A stretch of DNA of 33,368 nucleotides, taken from NCBI GenBank assembly GCA_964443245.1, contig CAYUEG010000028.1:1-33368 (forward strand), in the 5' to 3' direction. A program made the translations under genes and the position numbers. Positions 14,357-24,844 of the stretch are shown here, piece after piece; position 1 is the first letter of the stretch, and each line of letters starts with the position of its first letter. Under the pieces are notes generated by a model that was given only the letters and a program-made list of their open reading frames with translations, was not told where the DNA came from and ran no database searches. The DNA is from CANJDH01 sp964443245 (GTDB taxonomy: Bacteria; Pseudomonadota; Gammaproteobacteria; Burkholderiales; JAEUOS01).

Positions 14357-15469
14357 ATGTTCCGCATCAAACTTGACTACAGCTTCACCCACGATGGCTC
14401 GGGGGCGGTGCCGCATCTCGACAACGCACTGTTCACGCTGCTGCGCGCGATTCGCGATACCGGCTCGATTTCGCGCACGGCGGGCGCGCTCGGCTACTCC
14501 TACCGCCATGTGTGGGGCGAACTCAAGCGCTGGGAGGAATCGCTGGGTCACACACTGATCGAATGGTCCAAGGGCAAGCGGGCACGCCTCTCCCCCTTTG
14601 GCGACAAACTCCTGTGGGCCGAAGAGCGCGCCCGCGCGCGCATCGCACCGCAGGTGCAGAGCCTCGCGGCCGAGCTCGAACGCGCCTTTGCCGTGGTATT
14701 TGACGACAAGACCCACGTGATCCCGGTGTGCGCCAGCCATGACATGGCCCTGCCGATCCTGCGCGATGAACTGGCCGGCCAGGGTATTCACCTCGACCTG
14801 CGCTATGCCGGCAGCCTGGAGGCGCTGGCGGAGCTGACCGAAGGGCGTGCCCTCCTCGCCGGGTTTCATGTGAACGATGATCACCCGGCCGGCTCGCTCA
14901 CCGCTCGCACGTTCAAGCAGGCGCTCACCCCGGGCACCCACAAGCTGATCGACTTTGCCAGGCGCCGGCAGGGCTTGATTGTGGCGCCCGGCAATCCACA
15001 AGGGCTGGGCGGGCTGGCAGACCTGACCCGCAAGGGCGTGCGCTTCATCAACCGCAAGCGTGGCTCCGGCACGCGCATCGAGCTGGAACAGTTGCTGGCG
15101 GCAGCCGGCATCGACCCGGCACAGATCGAGGGCTACGCTACCGAAGAGGCGACGCATCTGGCCGTCGCCGCGGCCGTGGCTTCCGGTGCAGCCGATGCCG
15201 GCTTCGGTATCGAGGCGGCGGCACGGCACTACCAGCTTGGCTTCGTGCCACTGGCCACCGAACACTACTACCTGGTCTGTCTGAGGGAGACACTCGAGCA
15301 TCCCGCCTTGCAGGCACTTGCGTCCCATCTGGCCAGCGAATCCTGGCAAGCACGCATGCGCACCCTGCCCGGATACGAACTGGCCACGCCCGGCCGGATT
15401 GTGGCCCTGCGTCAGGCGCTGCCGTGGTATCGCTGGCGTGCTCCCAAGCGCGCCAGCGATAGCCGATGA
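14357..15469 (+). CDS. ModE-like HTH regulator with substrate-binding-like (PBP) domain
   Basis: A 370-residue cytoplasmic regulator. Residues about 20-90 form a ModE/LysR-like winged helix (LFTLLRAIRDTGSISRTAG, then the LKRWEESLGHTLIEW wing). From about residue 110 on, a periplasmic-binding-protein-like domain follows, with GFHVNDDHPAG, FINRKRGSGTRIELEQLL and the YYLVCLRE segment; this fold occurs in regulators of molybdate and tungstate metabolism in place of ModE's Mop domains. It is divergent from tupBCA, with a palindrome between them, so control of tup by tungstate or molybdate is a reasonable inference. Start at 14357 lacks a good ribosome site but fits the HTH position. It ends nine bases from the convergent Bug gene. 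Confidence 0.85.
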   Translation: MFRIKLDYSFTHDGSGAVPHLDNALFTLLRAIRDTGSISRTAGALGYSYRHVWGELKRWEESLGHTLIEWSKGKRARLSPFGDKLLWAEERARARIAPQVQSLAAELERAFAVVFDDKTHVIPVCASHDMALPILRDELAGQGIHLDLRYAGSLEALAELTEGRALLAGFHVNDDHPAGSLTARTFKQALTPGTHKLIDFARRRQGLIVAPGNPQGLGGLADLTRKGVRFINRKRGSGTRIELEQLLAAAGIDPAQIEGYATEEATHLAVAAAVASGAADAGFGIEAAARHYQLGFVPLATEHYYLVCLRETLEHPALQALASHLASESWQARMRTLPGYELATPGRIVALRQALPWYRWRAPKRASDSR

Positions 15470-15478
15470 GCGTTCCGT

Positions 15479-16456
15479 CTACTCCTGCGGAATGCCAGCG
15501 GCGCGCACAATCCTCGCGTAGGAATCGCGCTGCTGCCGGGTGAATTCGAGCAGCTGCTCCGGCGTGGAGGGGCTGAGGAAGAAGGCCTGCTTTTCCATCG
15601 CAGCGATGACGTCCGGGCGCTTCATGGCGGCACCGAACTCGCGGTTGAGCCGATCGATCACGTCCTTGGGCGTGTTGGCCGGTGCATACAGCGCTGCCCA
15701 CGAAATGATGGAAAACTGCGGCAAGCCCGCCTCGCCAATGGTTGGCACTTCCGGAAACGCCGGGCTGCGGCGCGGCAAGGTGGTCACGATCGGGCGCAGG
15801 CGGCCATCGCGGGCATGCGCTCCCCCGGTCGTGATGGTGGCAATCATCAATTGCACCCGGTTGGCGACCAGGTCGGTGATGCCGGCGGGTTCACCCTTGT
15901 AGGGAATGTGGGTCATTTCGATGCCCGCCAGCGAGTTCATCTGGGCAAACGAGACAATGCCGGTCGTGTTGCCAGTGGCGTAGTTCAGCTTGCCCGGATT
16001 GGCCTTGGCATAGGCAATCATTTCCTGCAGCGTCTTGAACGGCGCCGCCGGATTGGCAAACAGGAAAAACGTGTAGCGACCGATATCCGTTATCGGAGAG
16101 AAATCGGTGACCGGATCGTAAGGGGGCGTCTTGCGCATCGCCGGCACCACCGACATCGGGCTGTTGGTGGCCATCAGCAGCGTGTAGCCGTCCGGCGCCG
16201 CGTTCTTGACTTCCGAGCCGGCGATGGCGCCATCCGCCCCCGCCTTGTTGTCGATCAGCACCGGCTGGCCGATCGCCGCCGATACGGACTGTCCCAGGAT
16301 GCGCGCAATCACGTCAGTAGCCGAACCTGCCGGGAACGGCACGACGATCTTGATCGGCTTGGCGGGAAACTGCGCCAGTGCAGGCGTGGCGCTGAGAGCG
16401 AAAACGGCTGTGAGGGACAGTACCAGGGTGCGCAGGGCGCGAATCAAACCAAACAT
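15479..16456 (-). CDS. Bug-family (TctC-like) tripartite tricarboxylate transporter receptor
   Basis: A 325-residue periplasmic solute receptor. The signal peptide (LVLSLTAVFALSATPALA) ends in ALA and the mature protein begins FPAKPIKIVVPFPAGSATD, the Bug signature. Further blocks are GQPVLIDNKAGADGAIAG, PDGYTLLMATN, the PYKGEPAGITDL ligand loop and VPTIGEAGLP. Bug proteins typically bind carboxylates such as citrate, glutamate or nicotinate; the ligand here cannot be told. No TctA or TctB membrane partner is adjacent, which is usual for the many orphan Bug genes of Burkholderiales. The ATG at 16456 has AGGAG seven bases upstream. Confidence 0.93.
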   Translation of the reverse strand: MFGLIRALRTLVLSLTAVFALSATPALAQFPAKPIKIVVPFPAGSATDVIARILGQSVSAAIGQPVLIDNKAGADGAIAGSEVKNAAPDGYTLLMATNSPMSVVPAMRKTPPYDPVTDFSPITDIGRYTFFLFANPAAPFKTLQEMIAYAKANPGKLNYATGNTTGIVSFAQMNSLAGIEMTHIPYKGEPAGITDLVANRVQLMIATITTGGAHARDGRLRPIVTTLPRRSPAFPEVPTIGEAGLPQFSIISWAALYAPANTPKDVIDRLNREFGAAMKRPDVIAAMEKQAFFLSPSTPEQLLEFTRQQRDSYARIVRAAGIPQE

Positions 16457-16615
16457 GACAGGTCTCCTTGATCTGGCGCATGCCTTCGGTATGGCAAGCG
16501 CTTCTTGTGTTTTGCAGTATAGCGGTGCCGACGGGCAGCATGGCGCCATGGTCACCGGCCCGCATCCGGGCCGGGAAGCAGCCGGCAACGGGCACGGATC
16601 AACAGCTGGTGGCAC

Positions 16616-19600
16616 TCACGCCATCTCGATCAGCCGGGCAGCCGAAAGGTCGATCAATCCTGCACGCATGCGGCGCCCGGGGTGGAGCGTGGCGACATCA
16701 GCGGCGTAGGACATCACTTGCGCCCGGTATTGCGCCGTTTCTTCCGGCAACAAGCGTATCTTGTAGTCGAGCACCCACACTTCTTCCGCAAACAGGACGA
16801 CGCGGTCGATGCGGCGCACCTCGCCGCTTGTGGTCACGTACGTCATTTCGTTGCGGGCGCTCTGAAACCGGGCCGGATCAAAGAAGTGCGCAAGGCCGGG
16901 CGCGCTGCATAGCCGACGTGCCGCCTCCAGCAGGGTGCGTGCCTCCTCCAATGCCGTGCCGAGGGCCTGTGCCAGCCGCACGGCATCCGGCACCGCTACC
17001 CCCGCGTCAAGCGCGTCCGCCAGCCATTGCAACGCGAGGTGCATGCGCGTGCCGTCACGCATCTCGATGGTTTCCGGCTCGCGCAGGCGGCCCACTGGCG
17101 CCGGCGCGACGCCAGCGGGAGTCGACGGCCGGGTACCTTCTGCCGCGCCCGCTGCAGACGACGGTAACGCAGCAGCACTCTCGAGCGGAACCGGGCTGTG
17201 CGCCTTGTCTCCCAACGCTTTCAGGGCTTCTTCCACGCGTGCATAGGCAGTGCCCGGCGCCAGCGTCTTCAGCTGCACACCACTCACCACAAGAACCTGC
17301 TTGGCACGCGTCAGCGCGACATACAACACGTTCAGCGCCTCGACATTGTCGAGCGCCACTTCTGCCTCCAGCAGGGCCAGTTGTACGGCAGGCGCGTCTG
17401 CCTTGCGGCCCATGACCGAAAAATGCGACGGCGCCGCATCCTCGGGCTCCCACACGACGATGTCCCGATGGCCTCTTTCAGAGCGCTCCTTCGCGTTGGC
17501 GCCCAGCAGAAACACCACTGGCGCCTCCAGTCCCTTGGCGGCATGCACGGTCATCAGGCGCACGGCATCTTCCCGAGCGGCCATGCCCTCACCCGGCGCT
17601 TCCTGATCCGACCCTGCCGCCATGCGTCGAAGTTCGTCAAGAAAGCGCGGCAAACTGGGAAAGCGTCCCGAATCCACGTTGAGGGCCAACTCGACGAACG
17701 CATCCAGGTTGGCCGATACCTGTTCGCGCATATGATCGGGCGCCGCGTGCGCGTAGAGCGTGCGCGCGTTCGACTCCGCCAGGATGCGATCGAGCAGATC
17801 GTGTACCGGCAGATGCCCTGCTAAGGCACTCCAGCTGGTCAGCAGCCGGCGCGCCCGCACCAGGCTCGCTGGCAGGTTTGGCGCTGCCTGCAGCAGGTGC
17901 CACCAGCTGGTGCCCGTATCGGCATTCGGCTGGCGCCCTGCCCCCGTTCCACCACCATCGGCCAGGTGCAGCAGATCGGCATCGGTCGCACCGATCAGCG
18001 GACTCTTGAGCACGTGCGCGAGCCACAGATTGCGCGAGGGCGTCATCAGGAAGCCGAGCAGCGCCGCCAGGTCACTGGCTTCAAGCGAATCGAGCAGGCC
18101 ACCGGCGCGCGAGGTGATGAACGGAATGCCGGCCGCGCGCAATGCCTCGCCGTAGGCGGCAAAATCACGCCGCTGCCGCGCCAGCAGCATGATGTCGGCA
18201 TGCTGCAGGGGCCGTGGATGGCCATCGCGATCCCGCACCACTTCGCTTGCCATCAATTGGCGAATGCGCGCTGCCACCTGCGCGCCTTCGGCAGCTGCGC
18301 GGCCGTCTTCTTCCTCTGTCGCCTTCTCAAGCAAAGGATCGCGCAACGGCTTGCCGGTTTCGACAGCCGTCTCTTCCCTGGCCCGGGTCAATGGAAGCAG
18401 CTCCACCCGACCTGGTTTGGCGGGATCGAGCGCCTCGTGCGGGTGAAAGTGCCGGTAGACATCAATGCCGGTGAAGAGCGCATTCACAAGCTGAACAATC
18501 GTGCCCGCATTGCGACGCGTGATGCTGTACTCGAACACCTCAGCGCCAAAATTCTCCTGCAACCACCCCTTGGCAGTCTCAAACAGGCGTGCATCGGCAC
18601 GGCGAAAGCGGTAGATCGACTGCTTCGGATCGCCGACCATGAAGACGCCGGGGCGTGACGCATCGTTGCCGTAGGCGGCAAACCAGTTTTTCAGCGCTTG
18701 CCACTGTACCGGATTGGTATCCTGAAACTCGTCGATCAGCACATGCCGGATGCGTGCATCCAGCCGTTCATGCAAGTAGGCTGTGATCTGGGCATCACCG
18801 AGCAGGCGCCGCGCCAGCGATTCGATGTCGGAGAAGGCAATGCGCCGCGTTTCGCGCTTGACGGCATCGAGTTCTTCAACCAGCGCAACGCCACAGGCAA
18901 ACACATCGGCATTGAGCGCATGTGCCGCGGCAACTCGCCTCTCTTCCTGCGCCGAAAGCCAGGCATCTGCCATCGCTTTCAGGCGTTGCCCGTAGGACTC
19001 GGCCCTTTCCGCGCCCCAGGCCTTGATCACCTTGTTGGAAGGTTCAAGCTGCGTGCGGGGAAGTCCTGCACTACCGTTGATCAGGATGGAACCGATCCCC
19101 TCGAAGAGTGCCTCGGCAGGCGCGCACGCCGCATGCGCTTCAAGGCCAGTCTTGCCCCACAAAGCCAGCCGTCCGTTGTAGTCAGGCAGCAGCGGCAGCA
19201 TCTGATCGAGGTCCGCCTGATGCCGCGCAACAAACTTCAGCGCGGCCGCAGCATCCCCGGGACCCCATTGTTCACGCAGGCGCGCTGCCGCATACGCTGC
19301 TGCATCTTCTCGGCCCTCCGTGAACGCCTGCCACTCGACCCCCCGATTGCAGAAGCCTTCCAGCAAAGCGCGCGTCTGGAACAAGCCATGCGTACCAAGC
19401 AGGCGCTGGAAAGCCAACCCTTCCGCGCTCGAGGGCGCGCGCCCGCACCGTACGCCAAATCGTTGCCAGGCTTCCTCGAACATCCGGCCGGCAGATTCAT
19501 CGAGGGTGGCACCGAGGCAGGCTGCTTCGTCCTGCACCGAAAGCGGTGCGCGACGTGCCAGCCCGATAAACCAGCCATGAAACGTGTCGATCGCCACCGT

Positions 19601-19954
19601 CGGGGTTGCGGCCAGCACTTCGGCGTACAAGGCACGCGCGCGCGGCAACTGCCGCTGCGCTTCGCCCGCATCGAGGCCGCGCTGTACCAGCGCCTCCACG
19701 ACCGCAGCATCTTCTGTAGTAGCCAGCTCCAGCAGCAGGGCATCGAGTCGCTGGCGCATTTCCTGCGCGGCCTTGCGCGTAAAGGTCAGGGCCAGAATCT
19801 CGCCTGGCCTGGCGCCTGCCAGAAGCGCACGCATCATGCGTGCAACCAGGAGCCAGGTCTTGCCGCTGCCGGCACACGCTTCCACCACCACGCAACGGGA
19901 AGGGTCGAGCGCAATCCGGTTGTTCAAAGGACGCATGGGGTGCGGCGCACTCAT
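16616..19954 (-). CDS. UvrD-family helicase-nuclease, AddA-like double-strand break repair subunit
   Basis: A 1112-residue SF1 helicase with C-terminal nuclease. Walker A ACAGSGKT lies near residues 26-33, motif Ia LALTFTRKAAQEM follows, Walker B IDEFQDTNPVQW has D408-E409, motif III is MVGDPKQSIYRFRRAD, motif V TVHAAKGLEAPVVF and motif VI NVLYVALTRAKQVLVV. The PD-(D/E)XK nuclease is at the end: RIDRVV, then D1063 in VLDYK and QYRAQVMSYA. This order is that of AddA, which with AddB resects double-strand breaks and loads RecA. The start at 19954 overlaps the partner's stop in an ATGA. RecB is the alternative, but the partner's AddB-like iron-sulfur nuclease and the lack of recC/recD nearby favour AddA. 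Confidence 0.88.
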   Translation of the reverse strand: MSAPHPMRPLNNRIALDPSRCVVVEACAGSGKTWLLVARMMRALLAGARPGEILALTFTRKAAQEMRQRLDALLLELATTEDAAVVEALVQRGLDAGEAQRQLPRARALYAEVLAATPTVAIDTFHGWFIGLARRAPLSVQDEAACLGATLDESAGRMFEEAWQRFGVRCGRAPSSAEGLAFQRLLGTHGLFQTRALLEGFCNRGVEWQAFTEGREDAAAYAAARLREQWGPGDAAAALKFVARHQADLDQMLPLLPDYNGRLALWGKTGLEAHAACAPAEALFEGIGSILINGSAGLPRTQLEPSNKVIKAWGAERAESYGQRLKAMADAWLSAQEERRVAAAHALNADVFACGVALVEELDAVKRETRRIAFSDIESLARRLLGDAQITAYLHERLDARIRHVLIDEFQDTNPVQWQALKNWFAAYGNDASRPGVFMVGDPKQSIYRFRRADARLFETAKGWLQENFGAEVFEYSITRRNAGTIVQLVNALFTGIDVYRHFHPHEALDPAKPGRVELLPLTRAREETAVETGKPLRDPLLEKATEEEDGRAAAEGAQVAARIRQLMASEVVRDRDGHPRPLQHADIMLLARQRRDFAAYGEALRAAGIPFITSRAGGLLDSLEASDLAALLGFLMTPSRNLWLAHVLKSPLIGATDADLLHLADGGGTGAGRQPNADTGTSWWHLLQAAPNLPASLVRARRLLTSWSALAGHLPVHDLLDRILAESNARTLYAHAAPDHMREQVSANLDAFVELALNVDSGRFPSLPRFLDELRRMAAGSDQEAPGEGMAAREDAVRLMTVHAAKGLEAPVVFLLGANAKERSERGHRDIVVWEPEDAAPSHFSVMGRKADAPAVQLALLEAEVALDNVEALNVLYVALTRAKQVLVVSGVQLKTLAPGTAYARVEEALKALGDKAHSPVPLESAAALPSSAAGAAEGTRPSTPAGVAPAPVGRLREPETIEMRDGTRMHLALQWLADALDAGVAVPDAVRLAQALGTALEEARTLLEAARRLCSAPGLAHFFDPARFQSARNEMTYVTTSGEVRRIDRVVLFAEEVWVLDYKIRLLPEETAQYRAQVMSYAADVATLHPGRRMRAGLIDLSAARLIEMA

Positions 19955-22767
19955 GGCAGCACCCCCCAGTAATCCTTGCGGCACAAGCCGCGTACCTGGC
20001 AATGGCTGCAGTGACGCTCAATGCCGTTGGCCGGCAGTGCCGCGCCCTCCTCCACCGCGCGCAGCAGCGCCCCGGCACGCTGGCGTTCGGCAGGCTCGTC
20101 AATCGTGGCCTCTGCCAGTTCGACCGCATCGCCGTCGATGCTGGCGAGCCCGGCCTGCTTCACCTCGTTGCCCAGAGCGCTCTCGAACATCGCATAACCG
20201 GCCAGTTGTGCTTCTTCACCGGGAATCTTGAGGGTGCGCTTGAGCTCGTCAATCCGCCGGGTTTTGTAGTCGATCAGGGCCACTGCCTGCTCACCGGTGC
20301 CGTCGGTCATGCGGTCAATGCGGTCGATGCGCCCCACCAGTTGCACCAACCGCTCGCCCAGATCAAACGCGAGCGCGCGAGGCGCCTCCCCTTCGGCGTA
20401 GCACCAGCCTTCCGCCTCCCGCCCGCGCTGCCAATCGATGTAAGCAGGAAACAATTTTTGCAGGCGCAGCTTCCAGCCCAGGCTCAGGTAGTTGAACGCG
20501 ATCAGCGGTGCAAACACCTCGTCAGAGGCGCGTTCCAGCGATTTGAGCAACACGTCGTCCGCGACATCCTTGAGGACGCGATGCTCGTCATGGAAGCGCT
20601 TGAGCACCTTGTGTACCCAGGTGCCGTAGTCGCGCTTGGAAAGTTCCTCTTCGAGTTCGTCCGGTTCCTTCAATCCCAGCAGCGCAGTGGCGAAAAACCG
20701 GTAGGGGCAGGCCAGCAGCGTCGCATAGGACGATACCGAGATGCGCCCCGGCAAACGGCGAGGTGCCTGCGGCGCCGGTGGCCGCGCCGGGCCGTGCAAG
20801 TCGGTCACCTGCCCGGCTGCCGCCTCCCGGGTGACCACCAGGCACGCAGGCAGGCCCGCCAGGCGCCGTGCCAGCTCGAGCCGCGCCAGAGGGGGGCTCA
20901 GGGGCTGGGCTTCATCCAGGTCGTAGCGTCTCCAGGTCGCTGCCGTCTTTCCTGCCATGGCAATCAAGCATCCGAGGCTCTGGTGCAGGTCGGCCCGCTT
21001 TGATGCTGCATCCGTCAAACCGAGCGCATTGCGCAAGGCGCCGTTGAGAAACAAGTCATCTGGCACCGAAGCACTCAGATGCCTGGCGTCGGCCCCCACC
21101 AGCAGGGCCGCCTGAAACGGCCGCAACCGGGCGCCTTCGAGTGTCGTGAGCACGACCGGACTGTCCACCGCGCGATTCCGAAACGACGCCTGCTCGAACT
21201 GGGCAGCCAGAAAGATGCGCCATTCGGTCAGACTGGTGTACATGTGCCGGCCCTCCCCGGCAGGCTTGCGGCGCCTCCGACCGTCGCCCCCTTCCTCGGC
21301 CACGTTGCCGAGCGCGCTGAGCAGTTGCGCAATCAATGAGAGCACGTCGGCGCCGGCCAGATCATCAGTCAGGCACTGGCGCATCCCCAGCCGATCGAGC
21401 GATGCTTCCAGCGCCGCCGTCCACATGCCAAACGAGACCTCGCCGTGCGGCCAGGCGGCCTGCGCGTCGCGCAGTCGCTGCACCAGGCGGAGTGCCTCTG
21501 CGGGCAACCCTTCGACCTCCAGCATGGCCGCCCCGATGCGCACGATGTTGTGGCGATGGACAGCGTCTTCGATTGCCGTTACCGCCACCTCCCGCTCATG
21601 GCTCGACAGGTCACCGAGGACAAACGGTGACTTGAGAAAATCCAGCACCACCCGCGCAGGCAAACCACCGGCGACGGCTTCGACCCAGCGCATCACGGCG
21701 GTGGCCGCCGATGTAGTCGACAGGCGCCACCCGGCTTCATCGGCCAGAAGGATCTGGCGCCGCTCCAGCAGGGCACGCGCGCGCCGCGCCACCAGCGTGT
21801 CCAGGGCAATCAGCCCGATGTCGGTGATGCCTTCAGCCAGCCAGGCGCTGACCTGGTCGGCAACCGCATTGGCTTCGCTCTCAAGGGAGTCGGCAGCGTG
21901 GATGCACACTGCTGGCAGTGAGTCGGGCGGCAATTTCCGCAGCCGTTCAGCCTGCGCCTCAAGGCCTGGGGCAGAAGCAGGATCATCAGATGCGCTCCCC
22001 GGATCGGTCCAGACCAGATCGACCCAGGGCGGAGGGGCCACCTCAATCAAGGTCACGGGAGCACGTTCAGCATATCGCGCAAAGCATTGCTGCCAGCGCG
22101 TCGACAGCCGGTCCGGTTGCAGCACGAACAGCGGTGCGCTCGCGTGTTGACTCGCAGACTGCATCGCCAGCATGGTGAAAACCGTTGGTGTGAGCGGCTC
22201 TCCAGCCGATTCTCCACTCCCGCTCTTCACACCTTCGATGCCACTCGCTTCCGCGTGCCATACCTCCCAGACCAGGCGCGCTTCGCGGCTGTCGGCGTGC
22301 TCGACGCCACGCCGATAGGCCGCACGGATGGCCTTGCGCCACTCACCCTCGCCCAGCACGGAAACATGGGCATCACCGAGTTCATCGGCCAGGGCGATGA
22401 CCGCCGCGCAGGTTTCCCACAAGGATTCGCGACGAAAAAAGTCATGCTGGCGCACCACTCCGTAGAGCCGTTCGGCACGGCGCGCCGCCGGTTCCATGGA
22501 GGCCCATGGCAGGGCCTCGGCCAGCCAGGCTGCCGGGGTGAGAATGCGCGGCGGCAGGCACAGGGCATGGCCGCGCTGCGCCGCGGCCGATCCGCACATG
22601 CGCCGCAAGGCCGGCGCCGCACGCATGTCGGCCACGAGCACGATGGCATGGCTCAAGTCCGGTCCCTCGCACGCCTTGAACAGGACGTCACCGATGGCCG
22701 GCAGCAGGGCCGGACCGGCCGCAAGGCGAACGCGTGTCAACGAGGGAGCAGCGGCAGACAACGTCAT
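19951..22767 (-). CDS. AddB-like iron-sulfur PD-(D/E)XK nuclease
   Basis: A 938-residue partner of the AddA-like helicase. The N-terminal two thirds is an inactivated helicase-like region with no Walker A visible, as in proteobacterial AddB. The C-terminal nuclease has GRIDRIDRM, then D833 and K835 in ALIDYKTRR and a GEEAQLAGYAMF segment. Four cysteines that would hold a 4Fe-4S cluster are in AddB positions: C687 in ACPYRFF before the nuclease core and C920, C923, C929 (CxxCx5C) after it. The ATG at 22767 is preferred; an upstream in-frame TTG gives 13 more residues. It overlaps the helicase gene by four bases, so the two are coupled. trxA is divergent, 164 bases away. Confidence 0.87.
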   Translation of the reverse strand: MTLSAAAPSLTRVRLAAGPALLPAIGDVLFKACEGPDLSHAIVLVADMRAAPALRRMCGSAAAQRGHALCLPPRILTPAAWLAEALPWASMEPAARRAERLYGVVRQHDFFRRESLWETCAAVIALADELGDAHVSVLGEGEWRKAIRAAYRRGVEHADSREARLVWEVWHAEASGIEGVKSGSGESAGEPLTPTVFTMLAMQSASQHASAPLFVLQPDRLSTRWQQCFARYAERAPVTLIEVAPPPWVDLVWTDPGSASDDPASAPGLEAQAERLRKLPPDSLPAVCIHAADSLESEANAVADQVSAWLAEGITDIGLIALDTLVARRARALLERRQILLADEAGWRLSTTSAATAVMRWVEAVAGGLPARVVLDFLKSPFVLGDLSSHEREVAVTAIEDAVHRHNIVRIGAAMLEVEGLPAEALRLVQRLRDAQAAWPHGEVSFGMWTAALEASLDRLGMRQCLTDDLAGADVLSLIAQLLSALGNVAEEGGDGRRRRKPAGEGRHMYTSLTEWRIFLAAQFEQASFRNRAVDSPVVLTTLEGARLRPFQAALLVGADARHLSASVPDDLFLNGALRNALGLTDAASKRADLHQSLGCLIAMAGKTAATWRRYDLDEAQPLSPPLARLELARRLAGLPACLVVTREAAAGQVTDLHGPARPPAPQAPRRLPGRISVSSYATLLACPYRFFATALLGLKEPDELEEELSKRDYGTWVHKVLKRFHDEHRVLKDVADDVLLKSLERASDEVFAPLIAFNYLSLGWKLRLQKLFPAYIDWQRGREAEGWCYAEGEAPRALAFDLGERLVQLVGRIDRIDRMTDGTGEQAVALIDYKTRRIDELKRTLKIPGEEAQLAGYAMFESALGNEVKQAGLASIDGDAVELAEATIDEPAERQRAGALLRAVEEGAALPANGIERHCSHCQVRGLCRKDYWGVLP

Positions 22768-22931
22768 GCAGGCTTGAAATTCCCAAGCGATGCCCAGAAC
22801 TTGCAACGGACGAGGCTGTGGAAGATCGTTCAGCGAAGGGGGACAGATTTTGTTAGGATAATCGATTCATCCTCCGCATCACTCCACCGCACCAATCCGT
22901 TTTCGGCATTTTTCCTGAGAGACCCAACACC

Positions 22932-23258
22932 ATGAGCACCAACATTACCCACGTTACCGATGCCAGTTTTGAAGCCGATGTCCTCAAATCCGGGGAGACC
23001 GTGCTGGTCGACTACTGGGCGGAGTGGTGTGGCCCCTGCAAGATGATTGCGCCAGTTCTGGAAGAATGCGCCACCAGCTATGCCGGCAAGATCAAGATTG
23101 CCAAGATGGATGTGGACGCCAATCAGGAAGTGCCGGCCAAGTACGGCATCCGTGGCATCCCGACGCTGATCCTCTTCAAGAACGGGCAGGAAGTTGCCAA
23201 AAAGGTGGGCGCCATGTCCAAGTCCCAACTGACTGCGTTCCTCGATTCGCACATTTGA
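22932..23258 (+). CDS. trxA: Thioredoxin 1
   Basis: A 108-residue cytoplasmic thioredoxin, the general dithiol donor for ribonucleotide reductase, methionine sulfoxide reductases and others. The redox motif is W32-C33-G-P-C36-K, and the cis-proline P77 is in GIPTLILF. Length and sequence match E. coli TrxA throughout. It precedes rho, as in many beta- and gammaproteobacteria. A GATAAT at 22857-22862 may be its -10, but I see no good -35. Confidence 0.98.
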   Translation: MSTNITHVTDASFEADVLKSGETVLVDYWAEWCGPCKMIAPVLEECATSYAGKIKIAKMDVDANQEVPAKYGIRGIPTLILFKNGQEVAKKVGAMSKSQLTAFLDSHI

Positions 23259-23316
23259 GAATCCGGGGGGCGCTGTCCTGCTGCGCTGACTCGCCCCGAA
23301 CTCTGTTGTTTTTCAC

Positions 23317-23357
23317 CAACGCCCGCTGACACAGCCATTGACGCCTGGCGGGCGTTG
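23317..23357 (+). repeat. Inverted repeat between trxA and rho
   Basis: CAACGCCCGC and GCGGGCGTTG are perfect ten-base arms around a 21-base loop, 58 bases after the trxA stop and 170 bases before rho. No T-run follows, so it is not a classical terminator. It may separate trxA from rho or form part of the rho leader. Confidence 0.4.
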
Positions 23358-23527
23358 CGCTTACTCTCACACATCCCCTTGTTGCATCCGCCGCCAGGTG
23401 CCCTGCGCAATCTCCGCACCTTGCCCGCGTTGATGACCATCCGGTAGTAATCGCTTCACCCCCAACCTTTCGTTTGTCTGCCGCATTCGCGGTGCCGTGC
23501 GTTCGCACATCCTAACTCTCTGGTTTT

Positions 23528-24787
<1,260 letters not shown>

Positions 24788-24844
24788 TCCCTTCATTTCA
24801 GGCCGGGCGCGCGATCGCTCGTGCGCCATCGCCGGGGAGGCGGA

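Noticed and set aside
14330..15349. Minus-strand open frame of 339 codons over the HTH regulator gene
   Set aside because: Antisense shadow of a recognisable regulator; no motif.
16516..16521. TATACT on the minus strand as promoter of the Bug gene
   Set aside because: Good -10 hexamer but no acceptable -35 at 16-18 bases; not strong enough to list.
24788..24844. Terminator between rho and the convergent GntR gene
   Set aside because: GGCGC/GCGCC arms are only five bases with a long loop and no T-run; too weak to call.
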